Of a DNA stretch of 64,000 nucleotides, positions 63,152 through 64,000 are shown piece by piece. Numbering within the stretch: the first letter of the stretch is position 1; each line of letters begins with the position of its first letter. The position numbers were made by a program, and so were the translations under genes. Below the pieces are notes generated by a model. That model worked only from the letters and a program-made list of their open reading frames with translations, did not search any database and was not told where the DNA came from. This DNA is from Novosphingobium silvae (lineage in GTDB: Bacteria; Pseudomonadota; Alphaproteobacteria; Sphingomonadales; Sphingomonadaceae): positions 248,001-312,000 of the forward strand of contig NZ_WVTD01000003.1 of assembly GCF_009856825.1 (NCBI RefSeq), read 5' to 3'.

Positions 63152-64000
63152 ATGAACGCGCCCTTTCAGTCCACGAGCCCTTCGGTTTCCGAAGCCGGCG
63201 AAGGCCAGCCGCCCATTCGCCTCCTGATCGCCGCGCCGCGCGGCTTCTGCGCCGGTGTCGACCGCGCGATCGAGATCGTGGAGCGGGCGATCGAGATCTA
63301 CGGGGCCCCGGTCTACGTGCGGCACGAGATCGTCCACAACAAGTTCGTGGTCGACAATCTCAAGGCCAAGGGCGCGGTCTTCGTCGAGGAACTGGACGAA
63401 GTGCCTGATGGCGTGCCGGTGATCTTCAGCGCCCACGGCGTGCCCAAGGCGGTCCCCGCCGCCGCCACCGCGCGCGGGCTGGATTGGCTGGACGCCACCT
63501 GCCCGCTCGTCAGCAAGGTCCACCGTCAGGCCGAGCGCCAGATCGAGGCCGGGCGCCACATCCTCTTCATCGGCCACGCGGGCCATCCCGAGGTCATCGG
63601 CACCTTCGGCCAGGTTCCCGAAGGCAACATGACGCTGGTAGAGACGGAGGAGGATGTCGCCACGCTGACGTTCCCCGAAGGGACCGAGCTGTGCTACCTC
63701 TCGCAGACCACGCTGTCGGTCGAGGATACCGCCGCGATCATCAGGGCGATCGAAGCGCGTTTTCCCGGCGTGGCCGCCCCCAAGGCGGAAGACATCTGCT
63801 ATGCCACCTCGAACCGGCAGGCCGCCGTCAAGCAGATCGCGCCCCAGTGCCAGCTGGTGCTGGTGATCGGCGCGCCCAACAGCTCGAATTCGCTGCGGCT
63901 GGTCGAAGTGGCGCAGCGCGAAGGCTCGGTGGCGCGGCTGATCCAGCGCGCGAACGAGATCGAGCCGGAATGGCTTGCCGGGATCGACACGATCGGCCTC
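63152..64000 (+). CDS. ispH: 4-hydroxy-3-methylbut-2-enyl diphosphate reductase IspH (C-terminus beyond window)
   Basis: IspH makes IPP and DMAPP in the last step of the MEP pathway. The three [4Fe-4S] cysteines are present: C33 (PRGFCAGV), C117 (DATCPLV) and C216 ([11 protein letters not shown]). The 283 residues here run to the right edge of the window, so only a short C-terminal part is missing. ATG 63152 gives a typical start. Confidence 0.96.
   Translation, partial: MNAPFQSTSPSVSEAGEGQPPIRLLIAAPRGFCAGVDRAIEIVERAIEIYGAPVYVRHEIVHNKFVVDNLKAKGAVFVEELDEVPDGVPVIFSAHGVPKAVPAAATARGLDWLDATCPLVSKVHRQAERQIEAGRHILFIGHAGHPEVIGTFGQVPEGNMTLVETEEDVATLTFPEGTELCYLSQTTLSVEDTAAIIRAIEARFPGVAAPKAEDICYATSNRQAAVKQIAPQCQLVLVIGAPNSSNSLRLVEVAQREGSVARLIQRANEIEPEWLAGIDTIGL

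Noticed and set aside
1..64000. CRISPR arrays, IS elements, prophage or integron features
   Set aside because: No regularly spaced repeats, transposase or integrase genes, or phage structural genes were recognised anywhere in the window.

Overview
The window is a contiguous piece of a GC-rich alphaproteobacterial chromosome, almost certainly a sphingomonad (Novosphingobium/Sphingomonas-like). Pointers are a MucR/Ros-type zinc-finger regulator, an NDUFA12-type complex I accessory subunit beside a DUF2155 lipoprotein, DUF3297, two SPOR-domain envelope proteins, a large TonB-dependent receptor and the overall high GC codon use. The assignment is an inference; no 16S gene is present. No insertion sequence, prophage, CRISPR array or rRNA gene was seen.

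Layout. 1-3.4 kb: clpX (cut by the window edge), clpP and tig on the minus strand, then tRNA-Leu(UAG). 3.5-13.7 kb: a tiny acidic ORF, sppA, pyrB with an overlapping dihydroorotase-like pyrC', a ParA/SPOR envelope cluster, a DUF418 membrane protein and the bfd-bfr iron-storage pair. 13.8-24.2 kb: AI-2E exporter family protein, der, a CHAP amidase, DUF3297, tRNA-Val(CAC), serS, surE, an NlpD-like LysM/LytM factor, a potassium channel, DUF1761 and rimO. 24.2-25.3 kb: a protein-poor kilobase with two near-identical small-RNA genes and a further promoter. 25.3-34.9 kb: CinA/MoaB-like protein, a secreted UbiC-like protein, a TauD-type dioxygenase, rplK-rplA, an acyltransferase interposed between them and secE-nusG, a large membrane protein, tRNA-Trp, and aat overlapping a DUF2155 gene tail to tail, followed by the NDUFA12 homologue. 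35-44.7 kb: DUF192 lipoprotein, recX, a stand-alone fatty acyl-AMP ligase, DUF421, an MFS transporter, DUF2721, manC-manA, tonB and a dienelactone hydrolase.

45-53 kb looks like a catabolic island: TonB-dependent receptor, APH-type kinase, then a translationally coupled CoA-transferase / DUF35 / thiolase-like trio, then an amidohydrolase with a strong sigma-70 promoter. The thiolase-like protein has no cysteine where the thiolase nucleophile should be and sits directly after the DUF35 protein, the arrangement of steroid side-chain Ltp2-type aldolases. 53-64 kb returns to housekeeping: DUF2322, class II DAHP synthase, an M16 peptidase, nfu, tsaB-rimI, mucR, fur, plsC, an unexplained non-coding stretch, a lipoprotein and ispH (cut by the window edge).

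The most noteworthy signals are the twin small RNAs at 24.3 and 25.1 kb, each with a matching promoter, a CU-rich anti-Shine-Dalgarno-like segment and a strong terminator, and a second pair of matching promoters plus hairpin at 24.5 and 62.0 kb, 37 kb apart, each heading a long stretch without a convincing gene.
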